Shown here one piece after another: positions 33,802 to 41,517 of a DNA stretch of 64,000 nt (position 1 is the first letter of the stretch; every line of letters starts with the position of its first letter). The notes beneath the pieces were generated by a model. That model was not told where the DNA came from. It saw only the letters and a program-made list of their open reading frames with translations, and did not search any database. The DNA is from PNNG01 sp046291695. GTDB lineage: Bacteria > Bacteroidota > Bacteroidia > UBA7662. The stretch spans positions 94,258 to 158,257 of the forward strand of contig JBKBSO010000007.1 in the NCBI GenBank assembly GCA_046291695.1. The letters are read 5' to 3'. The translations under genes and the position numbers were made by a program.

Positions 33802-35140
33802 ATTTGTCGATTCTTCTGTAAAGCGCTGCGCGGGTCAAGCCTAATTCACGAGCTGTATGACTGATATTCCCATCAAAGCGAAGCAGGGCATCTCGTATGG
33901 TTTTACGTTCCAGCTCTACCAAGGATAATCCGGAAGGCGAAACGTTGACCAATGAGCTTGATGAAATGCTTTGAAATGAAAAGTCTAGCTCTTCTAAAAT
34001 GGTGTTATCCGACAGTATAATGGCTCTCTCAAGCGCGTGTTGTAGTTCTCGCACATTACCCGGCCAGCTGTAGTTCGTAAGCAACGCTATTGCCATGGCA
34101 TCTAATCGGACCTCTTGCTTGCCATATTTCTTGCCAAATACGCCTAAATAATGTTCAACCAGTAGCGGAATGTCTTCTTTTCGATCGCGCAAGGGCGGCA
34201 ATGTAATCTCCACAGTATTAATGCGGTATAGCAAATCCTTTCTGAATGTATCCTCCTGAACCATGGCTGTAATGGGCATGTTTGTTGCACAAATAAGGCG
34301 TATATCTACATCAATAGGTCGTGTGCTGCCAACTTTTGTGATTTGACGGCTTTGAATGGCATTCAAAAGTTTCGATTGCATAGAAATTGAAAGATTTCCA
34401 ATCTCGTCCATGAAAAGTGTTCCTTTATTGGCCGCTTCAAACCAGCCTGTACGGTCGGTTTTTGCATCTGTGAATGCTCCTTTCACATGTCCAAAAAGTT
34501 CACTCTCAAAAAGCGATTCCGTGATGCTACCCATATCCACTTTGCACCATCTTTGTTCGCTTCGCGCAGAAGCCTTATGAATGGCTTTTGCCACGAGGTC
34601 TTTTCCGGTGCCATTTTCTCCGAGTATCAACACATTAGCATTTGTAGTGGCAACCTTATCAATGAAGGTAAACACACGCTCCATGGCTGGCGATTGCCCT
34701 AATAGCTCAACTGGTTTAGCTGTAGTAAGGTCATCTTGAACGGAATGCGTAAGTGCAGAGGACAACACCGCCAACAATTTTTCATTTGACCATGGTTTCA
34801 AAATAAAATCTGAGGCGCCCATTTTAATGGCGCTTATTGCTAAATCGATATCTCCATAAGCCGTAATCATGATGATGGCTGACTGTGGTTGAATGGCTCG
34901 AATTTCATTTAACCATTTAAGGCCTTCTTGGCCAGAGCTTGCCCCACGATTAAAATTCATATCCAACAAAATGGCATCAAATTGCTGCCCGCTTAATAGC
35001 TGTAAGGCTTCTTCAGGAATTGTACATCCCAACACTGCGTAGCCCTGCCGTTTCAACAAAAGCTTGGCTGAAATTTGGACATCCTCATTATCGTCTATGA
35101 TCAGAATAGACCCTTTTGCTGACTTGTGAGTTGTTGACAT
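33791..35140 (-). CDS. Sigma-54-dependent response regulator (NtrC family)
   Basis: A 449-residue activator. The receiver domain (about 10-130) has ILIIDDNED, phosphoacceptor Asp60 in AILLDMNF and Lys in FILKPWS. The AAA+ domain has Walker A GENGTGKD (174-181), Walker B GTLFMDEIGN and the sensor block SWPGNVRELQHALERA. The sigma-54 contact loop reads GAFTDA (221-226) instead of GAFTGA. The C-terminal Fis-type helix-turn-helix is GNISHTARELGLTRAALYRRIDKYGL. The paired sites at 25456 and 26872 are the obvious targets. Its own upstream region lacks those sites, so it is probably not autoregulated through them. Confidence 0.94.
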   Translation of the reverse strand: MSTTHKSAKGSILIIDDNEDVQISAKLLLKRQGYAVLGCTIPEEALQLLSGQQFDAILLDMNFNRGASSGQEGLKWLNEIRAIQPQSAIIMITAYGDIDLAISAIKMGASDFILKPWSNEKLLAVLSSALTHSVQDDLTTAKPVELLGQSPAMERVFTFIDKVATTNANVLILGENGTGKDLVAKAIHKASARSEQRWCKVDMGSITESLFESELFGHVKGAFTDAKTDRTGWFEAANKGTLFMDEIGNLSISMQSKLLNAIQSRQITKVGSTRPIDVDIRLICATNMPITAMVQEDTFRKDLLYRINTVEITLPPLRDRKEDIPLLVEHYLGVFGKKYGKQEVRLDAMAIALLTNYSWPGNVRELQHALERAIILSDNTILEELDFSFQSISSSSLVNVSPSGLSLVELERKTIRDALLRFDGNISHTARELGLTRAALYRRIDKYGL

Positions 35141-35374
35141 GGACCCCTGGTTTTAGCTTTACTTGGTATGAGCTTAGGCTAAGATAAGGCTATTAACCCA
35201 GTAGAATTCGTGTTCCTTACAAATTAGGATTTATTAATATGTGTAGCTATGACTTGTGAAAATAACTAAAAACAGGCTGAATTTAGACACCAATCAGCAC
35301 GCTTTATTTGGCTATTGAATTTAATAATACACTTGATTTTAGGCATCAACCTATCCCCATCCTCCAAAAACCTG
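35141..35374. other. AT-rich non-coding interval upstream of the response regulator
   Basis: No gene is visible. It must hold the promoter of the minus-strand regulator-kinase pair, but no exact TAnnTTTG or sigma-54 element is evident. Its right end runs into the decayed edge of the 113-bp repeat array. Confidence 0.4.
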
Positions 35375-35806
35375 CAGGGCCCAATCACTGCAGAATAAAC
35401 TTCTCCCCACCTCGCAAATCCAAACTGCATAAAAAAAGGCCACACTTCCGTGCAGCCATCAACATGGTGGTCCCTGCTGGGCTTCCCGCACCAGCGGGAT
35501 AGACTTCTCGCCCAGCAAAAAAAGTGCACTAAACAACCAAAATGCAAAATGGCCACACTTCCGTGCAGCCATCAATATGGTGGGCCCTGCTGGGCTTCCC
35601 GCACCAGCGAGATAGACTTCTCGCCCAGCAAAGAAAGTGCACCGAACAACCAAAATGCAAAATGGCCACACTTCCGTGCAGCCATCAACATGGTGGGCCC
35701 TGCTGGGCTTCCCGCACCAGCGGGATAGACTTCTCGCCCAGCAAAAAAAGTACACCGAACAACCAAAATGCAAAATGGCCACACTTCCGTGCAGCCATCA
35801 ACATGG
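35375..35806 (-). repeat. 113-bp tandem repeats carrying the 3' end of the adjacent tRNA
   Basis: The anchor GGCCACACTTCCGTGCAGCC recurs at 35438 (first base pair shifted by a small change), 35551, 35664 and 35777, an exact 113-bp period. The units differ by a few substitutions. A decayed fifth copy can be traced from about 35378 (GGGCCC, then a match to the ATAGACTTCTC block). Each unit contains the 19 bp TGGTGGGCCCTGCTGGGCT, identical to the CCA, acceptor 3' strand and half T-arm of the tRNA at 35804-35880, and the T-stem is kept with a longer loop. The last unit runs directly into the real tRNA. On the minus strand each unit can form TGCTGGGC/GCCCAGCA enclosing CCCGC-TGGT-GCGGG. Confidence 0.9.
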
Positions 35807-35880
35807 TGGGCCCTGCTGGGCTCGAACCAGCGACCCTCTGATTATGAGTCAGATGCTCTAACCAGCTGAGCTAAGGGCCC
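35804..35880 (-). tRNA. tRNA with anticodon CAT (Ile2 or elongator Met)
   Basis: On the minus strand a normal class I tRNA is seen: acceptor GGGCCCT/AGGGCCC, D-arm GCTCAGCTGGTTAGAGC, anticodon arm TCTGA-CTCATAA-TCAGA, T-arm GCTGG-TTCGAGC-CCAGC, encoded CCA at 35804-35806. The body is 35807-35880. The T-arm and variable region (GGTCGCTGGTTCGAGCCCAGCAGGG) look like those of E. coli tRNA-Ile2, whose CAU anticodon is modified by TilS. Elongator Met cannot be ruled out without comparing the other CAT tRNAs of the genome. Confidence 0.93.
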
Positions 35881-35891
35881 CAAGGGGATGG

Positions 35892-35899
35892 CAAAAGTA
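35892..35899 (-). promoter_or_regulatory. Possible -7 element of the tRNA(CAT) promoter
   Basis: TACTTTTG on the minus strand matches TAnnTTTG and lies 12 bp upstream of the mature tRNA 5' end, giving a very short leader. No well-spaced TTG is found upstream. Confidence 0.4.
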
Positions 35900-35926
35900 A
35901 ATAATTGTTGCGAATTTGTTATCGCT

Positions 35927-37372
35927 TCACACCTGTTTTTCGCCAACCACCGAAAATTTCATGAAATTTGCCCGGTGCTTACTTTTTATCGGCATTGCTC
36001 CTGTATTCACCACCACATCGCCATTATTGAGCAATTTGCGTTCAACAAGCATGTTTAATACATCTGAAATGGTTTCATCGGTAGTCGTGAGCTTATCATA
36101 AAAATAGGCACGTACTCCCCACAACAAACTGATTCGTGTAAGCAATGCAGCATCAGGAGTAAACACAAAAACATTCGCTTTGGGACGATATGAGGCTACC
36201 TGGTAAGCGGTGTAGCCCGATTTGGTTAAGCCAATGATGGCTTTTGCCTGCACATATTTGGCGGCACGTCCGGCAATGTAACAAAGTGAGTCCGACAAAA
36301 ACGTATCCGACTCGGTAGGGGTTTCATTATCGCGGTGATAAATGTGCTGGGCCTCGTCTTCAACATTCTTGATGATGCGTACCATATATTCGACAACCTG
36401 CACCGGATGTTGGCCTACCGAGGTTTCGCCACTCAGCATGAGGGCATCGGCCCCATCAAGAACGGCATTGGCCACATCGTTCGCTTCGGCACGCGTGGGC
36501 ATAAAACTGGTAATCATGCTTTCCATCATTTGGGTGGCAATAATCACCGGCTTACTCTGACGTAAACATTTTTGCACGATGCTTTTTTGAATAAGCGGCA
36601 ATTTTTCAATGGGGTATTCCACCCCCAAATCGCCCCGGGCCACCATTACACCATCCGTAGCGGTAATGATATCGTCGATATTGGCAACCGCCTGTGGCTT
36701 TTCAATTTTGGCGATAATGTGGGTATTCTTGCCGTGTTTGCGAATACGCTCACGGAGCGATGTGATGTCCTCTGCTTCACGCACAAACGAAAGGGCAACC
36801 CAATCGAGATTGTGTTCCAGAATAAACTCAAGATCTGCCTCATCTTTTTCGGTAAGCGAAGGCAGCGACACCTTGGTGTTAGGCAGGTTAACGCCCTTTT
36901 TCGAAGAAAGCAAGCCTCCATGTATAACCACTACTTCTACCTCATCGAGCCGGTTGGTACTCACCACCTCAAATTTAATCTTACCGTCGTCGAGCAAAAC
37001 CTGATCGCCCTCTTCCACATCTATCGGAAATTCACGGTAGTTCAGGTATATGCGCTCCATATTGCCCACACACATTTCGGTTACCAATTTCAATCGATCG
37101 CCTGTACGCAAGGTAAGTCCATTGTTCTGCACCTCGCCAATCCTGATTTTTGGCCCTTGCAAATCGCCCAACATGGCCACATTGCTGCCCAACTCCTGGT
37201 TGATTTCACGAATGCTTTTGATTACTCCTCGTAAATCATCATACACCGCATGCGAAAAATTGAGGCGAAAAACATTCACCCCGGCCTTTACCATCCGCTT
37301 TAAAATATCCTTTTCGGAGCAGGCGGGGCCTACTGTTGCTACAATTTTGGTTTTTTTGTCGTTTGAATACAT
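35927..37372 (-). CDS. pyk: Pyruvate kinase
   Basis: A 481-residue glycolytic enzyme making pyruvate and ATP from phosphoenolpyruvate and ADP. The N-terminus KTKIVATVGPACSEKDILKRMVKAGVNVFRLNFSHA is typical. The catalytic block IIAKIEKPQAVANIDDII (Lys/Glu of the metal site) and MVARGDLGVEYPIEKLPLIQKSI are intact, as are ATQMMESMI and TRAEANDVANAVLDGADALMLSGETSVGQHPVQVV. The C-terminal regulatory domain is present. It lies 2 bp after the IPExxxVDY gene on the same strand. Confidence 0.97.
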   Translation of the reverse strand: MYSNDKKTKIVATVGPACSEKDILKRMVKAGVNVFRLNFSHAVYDDLRGVIKSIREINQELGSNVAMLGDLQGPKIRIGEVQNNGLTLRTGDRLKLVTEMCVGNMERIYLNYREFPIDVEEGDQVLLDDGKIKFEVVSTNRLDEVEVVVIHGGLLSSKKGVNLPNTKVSLPSLTEKDEADLEFILEHNLDWVALSFVREAEDITSLRERIRKHGKNTHIIAKIEKPQAVANIDDIITATDGVMVARGDLGVEYPIEKLPLIQKSIVQKCLRQSKPVIIATQMMESMITSFMPTRAEANDVANAVLDGADALMLSGETSVGQHPVQVVEYMVRIIKNVEDEAQHIYHRDNETPTESDTFLSDSLCYIAGRAAKYVQAKAIIGLTKSGYTAYQVASYRPKANVFVFTPDAALLTRISLLWGVRAYFYDKLTTTDETISDVLNMLVERKLLNNGDVVVNTGAMPIKSKHRANFMKFSVVGEKQV

Positions 37373-37374
37373 CC

Positions 37375-37800
37375 TTAAAATACTAAATGTTGTTTCGACC
37401 GCAGCTTTTCATGAGTATCTACCGCTACGGCCAGCGTAAATACTTGTGCGCTTTTGAGGGTAGCTAAAAGTTCATGTGCTTCGAGCATGCCCGGTACCTC
37501 ATCAAAAAGCAAAAAATAATCGAAGGTCTTAGCCAATTCAGGCACCAACAAGCCATCGCTTCCCCTATTAGCAACCAAATGCAGCCAACATTCTAATTCA
37601 GCTAACTCGCAACTGAATTTTTGGAAGTACGATAACTGCTTCGATCGACCCAAAAACAAACCATAATCCTCATCACGCCGGAAGTCGAGTCCCAAAACAC
37701 GATTTAAATGCCAAGCCACCTGCCAAGCTTTAAGCGGACTGCTAATGCCGATTACCGACTGTTCCAGCTCAATTGATATGTCGAGTACTTTTCGGGCCAA
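37375..37800 (-). CDS. IPExxxVDY family protein
   Basis: A 141-residue cytoplasmic protein of a small family found only in Bacteroidota. The naming motif appears here as VPELAKTFDYFLLF (about 86-99), a relaxed form of IPExxxVDYFLL. Its place between pyk and the divergent acpP-fabF-rnc genes is the conserved neighbourhood of the family. The function is unknown; the link with fatty-acid synthesis and glycolysis genes is positional only. It starts the transcript that continues into pyk. Confidence 0.85.
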   Translation of the reverse strand: MARKVLDISIELEQSVIGISSPLKAWQVAWHLNRVLGLDFRRDEDYGLFLGRSKQLSYFQKFSCELAELECWLHLVANRGSDGLLVPELAKTFDYFLLFDEVPGMLEAHELLATLKSAQVFTLAVAVDTHEKLRSKQHLVF

Positions 37801-37960
37801 AATTTTCTCTTCGCTACAAAACTACAACTTCTGCTGAATCGACAAGCAAAGCTCGTATTAAATCAGGTTTTGAAGCTGTTTGAACCCACATGGCTTGGAA
37901 ATTGGCGTTACACTTGTATATTAGCATGACGACTTTAGTGGATGTTTTTCAGGAACTGCA

Positions 37961-37990
37961 TTGCTTTTTTTTGAGAATACACTAATATTG
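37961..37990 (+). promoter_or_regulatory. Promoter of the acpP-fabF-rnc operon
   Basis: TTG (37961-37963), a 19-bp spacer and TAATATTG (37983-37990, one mismatch to TAnnTTTG) precede acpP. Start of transcription would be near 37997, about 26 nt before the ATG at 38023. The spacer contains a T8 run. Confidence 0.55.
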
Positions 37991-38022
37991 CACGGAATTT
38001 ATCATTCAAACCAAATATAGCA

Positions 38023-38259
38023 ATGTCAGAAATTTCACAAAAAGTAGTTTCCATCATCATCGACAAACTTGGTGTGGACGAAAGTGAGGTAACGCCAGAG
38101 GCGAGCTTCACAAACGATTTAGGCGCCGATTCGCTCGATACTGTTGAGCTGATTATGGAGTTCGAAAAAGAGTTTAACATCTCTATTCCGGACGATCAGG
38201 CCGAAAACATCCAGACCGTTGGTCAGGCCATCAGCTATCTGGAAGCAAACGCCCAGTAA
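38023..38259 (+). CDS. acpP: Acyl carrier protein
   Basis: A 78-residue acidic carrier of growing fatty-acyl chains. The phosphopantetheine attachment Ser lies in DLGADSLDTVELIMEFE (about residue 38). The length and the pattern of four helices are normal, and the EKEFNISIPDDQAE block is conserved. It is the first gene of the acpP-fabF-rnc operon, with fabF starting 24 bp later. Confidence 0.98.
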   Translation: MSEISQKVVSIIIDKLGVDESEVTPEASFTNDLGADSLDTVELIMEFEKEFNISIPDDQAENIQTVGQAISYLEANAQ

Positions 38260-38283
38260 GCTTTAACCTCTTTAAATTATAGC

Positions 38284-39537
38284 ATGCAGCTACGTCGTGT
38301 AGTCGTAACCGGTTTAGGCGCCCTCACCCCTATTGGCAATAATGTTCAGGAATTCTGGCATGGTTTGTCGACAGGTGTGAGTGGTGCCGACTATATCACC
38401 CAATTTGACGCCTCTAAATTCAGGACCCAATTTGCAGCCGAACTTAAAAACTTCGATATTTTGCAATTTATGGACCGGAAAGAGGCGCGAAAGATGGACC
38501 CTTACACCCATTATGCCCTGGTAACGGCCGAGGAGGCTTTCCGCAATTCGGGATTAGACCTCGAAAAGATGGACACAGATCGGGCCGGGGTAATTTGGGG
38601 TTCTGGCATCGGGGGTATTCTTACGTTTTTCGACGAGGTTTCTGGCTATATTAAAGGAGACGGAACCCCGCGCTTCAATCCATTCTTCATTCCTAAGATG
38701 ATCGCCGATATCGCGGCCGGTTATATTTCGATTAAGTATGGTTTTCGCGGACCGAATTTTGCCACAGTTTCGGCCTGTGCAAGTTCGAACAATGCCATCA
38801 TCGATGCTTTCAACTACATTCGATTAGGCTATGCCGATGTGTTTATTACCGGAGGGTCAGAAGCCGCCATCAATGAAGCGGGCTTGGGAGGTTTCAATGC
38901 CATGAAAGCTTTATCTGAGCGGAACGACGACCCGAAAACGGCTTCACGTCCATTTGATGCCGATCGCGATGGCTTTTTGCTTGGTGAAGGTGGTGCCGCC
39001 TTAATTCTTGAAGACTTAGAGCATGCCCTTGCTCGTGGTGCCACCATTTATGCCGAAATTGCAGGAGGCGGTATGTCGGCCGATGCACATCACATTACCG
39101 CTCCCCATCCCGACGGACTGGGCGCTACCAATGTGATGAAAGCTGCCCTGCGCGATGCAGGTATGCATCCCAATGAAGTAGATTACGTGAACGTTCATGG
39201 AACCTCAACCCCACTGGGCGACATCAGTGAAATCAAAGCCATTCAGTCAGTTTTTGGCGAGCATGCTTACACCATGAACATCAGCTCTACCAAGTCAATG
39301 ACTGGTCACCTGCTTGGAGCAGCCGGTGCAGCAGAAGCCGTAGCTACCATTTTGGCCATGAAATACAGTCTGGTTCCGCCAACCATCAACCACTTCACCG
39401 ACGACCCTCAGTTCGACCCGAAGATCAACCTCACCTTTAACAAGGCACAGCAGCGCGAAATCAGGGCTGCACTGAGCAATACTTTCGGTTTTGGCGGCCA
39501 CAACACCTCGGTGATTTTCCGCAAATACACCGGTTAA
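38284..39537 (+). CDS. fabF: Beta-ketoacyl-ACP synthase II
   Basis: A 417-residue condensing enzyme that extends acyl-ACP with malonyl-ACP. The active-site Cys lies in ATVSACASSNNAI (about residue 164); the two catalytic His are in NVHGTSTPLGD and SSTKSMTGHLLGAAGA (the latter with Lys). GFGGHNTSVIF closes the protein. The length is standard. It is flanked by acpP and rnc (3-bp gap) in the usual Bacteroidota order. Confidence 0.97.
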   Translation: MQLRRVVVTGLGALTPIGNNVQEFWHGLSTGVSGADYITQFDASKFRTQFAAELKNFDILQFMDRKEARKMDPYTHYALVTAEEAFRNSGLDLEKMDTDRAGVIWGSGIGGILTFFDEVSGYIKGDGTPRFNPFFIPKMIADIAAGYISIKYGFRGPNFATVSACASSNNAIIDAFNYIRLGYADVFITGGSEAAINEAGLGGFNAMKALSERNDDPKTASRPFDADRDGFLLGEGGAALILEDLEHALARGATIYAEIAGGGMSADAHHITAPHPDGLGATNVMKAALRDAGMHPNEVDYVNVHGTSTPLGDISEIKAIQSVFGEHAYTMNISSTKSMTGHLLGAAGAAEAVATILAMKYSLVPPTINHFTDDPQFDPKINLTFNKAQQREIRAALSNTFGFGGHNTSVIFRKYTG

Positions 39538-39540
39538 CAA

Positions 39541-40275
39541 GTGGCTAAACTGCTGGAGAGCTTTCAGAAAAGTTTGCTTAAAGGTAAGGATCCCCTTTAC
39601 AAGGCTATTTACAACATCAGCGGATACCGCCCGTCGAATATCAGCCTGTATAAGCTGGCCTTTACCCACTCAAGCGCACGTATCGAAAACGAAGTAGGCT
39701 ACAAAAAAAACAACGAAAGGCTTGAGTTTTTAGGGGATGCCGTACTCGATTTGATTGTGGCCGAACTGCTATTCAAAAAATTTCCATTTCGCGACGAGGG
39801 TTTTTTAACTGAAATGCGTTCCAAGGTGGTAAATGCCTCCACCCTCGACCAAATGGCGCGAAAACTTGGCTTCGATGAACTTCTTAAATCAACCAGTGGT
39901 CATCAGCGCAATCAGCGTCCCAGCAAAAACATGAATGCCGATGTTTTTGAAGCCTTTATCGGGGCCTTTTTCCTCGATCATGGCTACAAAAAAACCCTGA
40001 CCTTCGTACAAAAACGCATCATGAAGCCCTTTATTGATTTTGAAGAGCTGGTGCATACCGAGTCGAACTTCAAAAGTCGTTTGGTGGAATGGAGCCACCG
40101 CCACGGAAAAAACATCAGCTTTGAAGTGGCCGATACCCGACAGCAAGGCCGCCACAAACAATTTATAGTCCAACTGCTGGTAGATGGTCAAGAAGTTTCG
40201 CGAGGCATCGACATCAATAAAAAGCAGGCCGAGCAAAAGGCTGCTGAACAGTTTCTAAGTAAACAAACCGAATAA
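39541..40275 (+). CDS. rnc: Ribonuclease III
   Basis: A 244-residue double-strand-specific endoribonuclease for rRNA and mRNA processing. The signature NNERLEFLGDAVLDLIVAELLF (about 59-80) carries the catalytic acids, with a second set in NMNADVFEAFIGAFFLDHGY. The C-terminal double-strand RNA-binding domain runs from NFKSRLVEWSHRHGK to KKQAEQKAAEQFL. It starts with GTG at 39541, 3 bp after the fabF stop; no in-frame ATG fits better. Confidence 0.96.
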   Translation: MAKLLESFQKSLLKGKDPLYKAIYNISGYRPSNISLYKLAFTHSSARIENEVGYKKNNERLEFLGDAVLDLIVAELLFKKFPFRDEGFLTEMRSKVVNASTLDQMARKLGFDELLKSTSGHQRNQRPSKNMNADVFEAFIGAFFLDHGYKKTLTFVQKRIMKPFIDFEELVHTESNFKSRLVEWSHRHGKNISFEVADTRQQGRHKQFIVQLLVDGQEVSRGIDINKKQAEQKAAEQFLSKQTE

Positions 40276-40284
40276 CCGGCCTGT

Positions 40285-40698
40285 TTAGGACCCGTGCGCA
40301 TAGCGGAAGCTAATTTCTTGTTTAAGGTCAGGATGTAGGCTTAACGCTACCGGACAAGTGCCTGCGGTACGCTCAATCAACACCCGATCATGTTCTGAAT
40401 AAGTACGCGGAAATCGAAGTATAATGTGAATGGCAGAAATCCTACGCGGTTCGGCAGCCATTTCCTTTACCACCTCCGCCTCCATTCCTTCTACAGGAAT
40501 GCCGTGGTTATCGGCCATGATGCCAATGACGGTCATCATGCAGCTGACTAATGCCGTACATACCAGATCAGTGGGCGAAAAAGCTTCGCCACGACCGTGA
40601 TTATCTAAAGGCGCATCGGTAATAATTTGGTTGCCCGAGCGTATATGAATTGCCTCAGTTCTGAGATTTCCAAGATATTTGATGCTTGCAGTAGTCAT
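40285..40698 (-). CDS. OsmC family peroxiredoxin-like protein
   Basis: A 137-residue OsmC/Ohr superfamily protein. The two reactive cysteines lie in CTALVSCMMTVIGIMADNHGI and AGTCPVALSLHPDL. The N-terminal block with NQIITDAPLDNHGRGEAFSPTDL is typical of the YhfA-like OsmC branch. Members reduce organic hydroperoxides with thiols, though the natural substrate of this branch is unclear. It is convergent with rnc (9-bp gap). Confidence 0.9.
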   Translation of the reverse strand: MTTASIKYLGNLRTEAIHIRSGNQIITDAPLDNHGRGEAFSPTDLVCTALVSCMMTVIGIMADNHGIPVEGMEAEVVKEMAAEPRRISAIHIILRFPRTYSEHDRVLIERTAGTCPVALSLHPDLKQEISFRYAHGS

Positions 40699-40741
40699 AT
40701 TTCACTAAATTAGAGAACTTTTCGGCTTTTTGAGCGTGTTA

Positions 40742-41500
40742 ATGATGTTGATGCGAAAATTTTTACTTCTGTGCTTAGGCTTGCTCGCAACGAGCTATGG
40801 AAGCCTTGCCCAATCGGCAGAAGATGGCGGTAGTCAATTGAATTATTTCAAGTATGCAACCGGGGGCTTCGGCCTGCACAATTTGGGTTGGTACGCAGGT
40901 GCCAAACGTGCTACTACCAAATCGAGACTCAACGATCAGATCTGGGAATTCGACTTCTGGCGAACCCGGCATCCGAAAGAAATTCGCATGAGTAACCCAC
41001 AATTCATCAATCCCAGGCCCTATGTATTTGGTAAGCTCAACGATTTGTTTGTGCTACACCTCGGCTATGGCACCCAGCGCCTCATTTTCGACAAAAGCGA
41101 AAAAAGCGGGGTTGAAGTGCGCTATCAACTGAGTGGCGGACCATCTTTTGCTTTGCTAAAACCGGTTTATCTCGATGTGTTGTATCCGGTAAGTCCCGGC
41201 GACCCCTTCCAATTCACCACCCGCACCGAGCGTTACGATCCTGAAAAACATTTTGAAAACAACATTTACGGCAGTTCCCGATTTGCCAACGGACTCGAAG
41301 AAATTAGCATACAACCTGGTTTGTACGTCAAGGGAGGCGTTATTTTCGAATGGGGTGCTTATACCGAAGAGGTACGGGTGCTTGAAGCTGGTTTATCTGT
41401 AGATGTTTTTCCCCAGCGTCTCCCCGTAATGACCGGCATTCAAAATCCTCAGTTTTTCTTTTCATTCTACTTGGGCTTCCAGTTAGGGAAGCGCTGGTAA
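40742..41500 (+). CDS. Exported beta-barrel protein of unknown function
   Basis: A 252-residue exported protein. The signal peptide (MRKFLLLCLGLLATSYGSLAQ) follows one of several in-frame ATGs (40742, 40745, 40751; 40742 given). The mature part starts with LNYFKYATGGFGLHNLGWYAGAKRAT and alternates in beta strands to an aromatic-ended C-terminus FYLGFQLGKRW. This fits a small outer-membrane barrel family seen in Bacteroidota. I do not recognise a specific function. It is 17 bp from lipA but has no obvious link to it. Confidence 0.7.
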   Translation: MMLMRKFLLLCLGLLATSYGSLAQSAEDGGSQLNYFKYATGGFGLHNLGWYAGAKRATTKSRLNDQIWEFDFWRTRHPKEIRMSNPQFINPRPYVFGKLNDLFVLHLGYGTQRLIFDKSEKSGVEVRYQLSGGPSFALLKPVYLDVLYPVSPGDPFQFTTRTERYDPEKHFENNIYGSSRFANGLEEISIQPGLYVKGGVIFEWGAYTEEVRVLEAGLSVDVFPQRLPVMTGIQNPQFFFSFYLGFQLGKRW

Positions 41501-41517
41501 TTGCTTAATTTTGAGCC

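Noticed and set aside
35375..35806. CRISPR array
   Set aside because: The units are 113 bp, tandem without unique spacers, include tRNA sequence, and no cas gene is present.
35266..35861. Several overlapping open frames of 64-107 codons on both strands across the repeat array
   Set aside because: The 113-bp period is not a multiple of three, so the same DNA is read in all frames; the frames run into a tRNA and have no protein-like composition. They are by-products of the repeat.
25276..35880. Integrated mobile element with attachment sites
   Set aside because: The tRNA edge and AT-rich composition fit, but no integrase, transposase or conjugation gene is present and no copy of the tRNA 3' end was found near 25.3 kb. 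Kept only as a hint in the findings.
37903..37917. Sigma-54-like sequence TTGGCGTTACACTTG upstream of acpP
   Set aside because: It has GG-N10-GT, not GC, no activator sites nearby, and a better housekeeping promoter lies closer to the gene.
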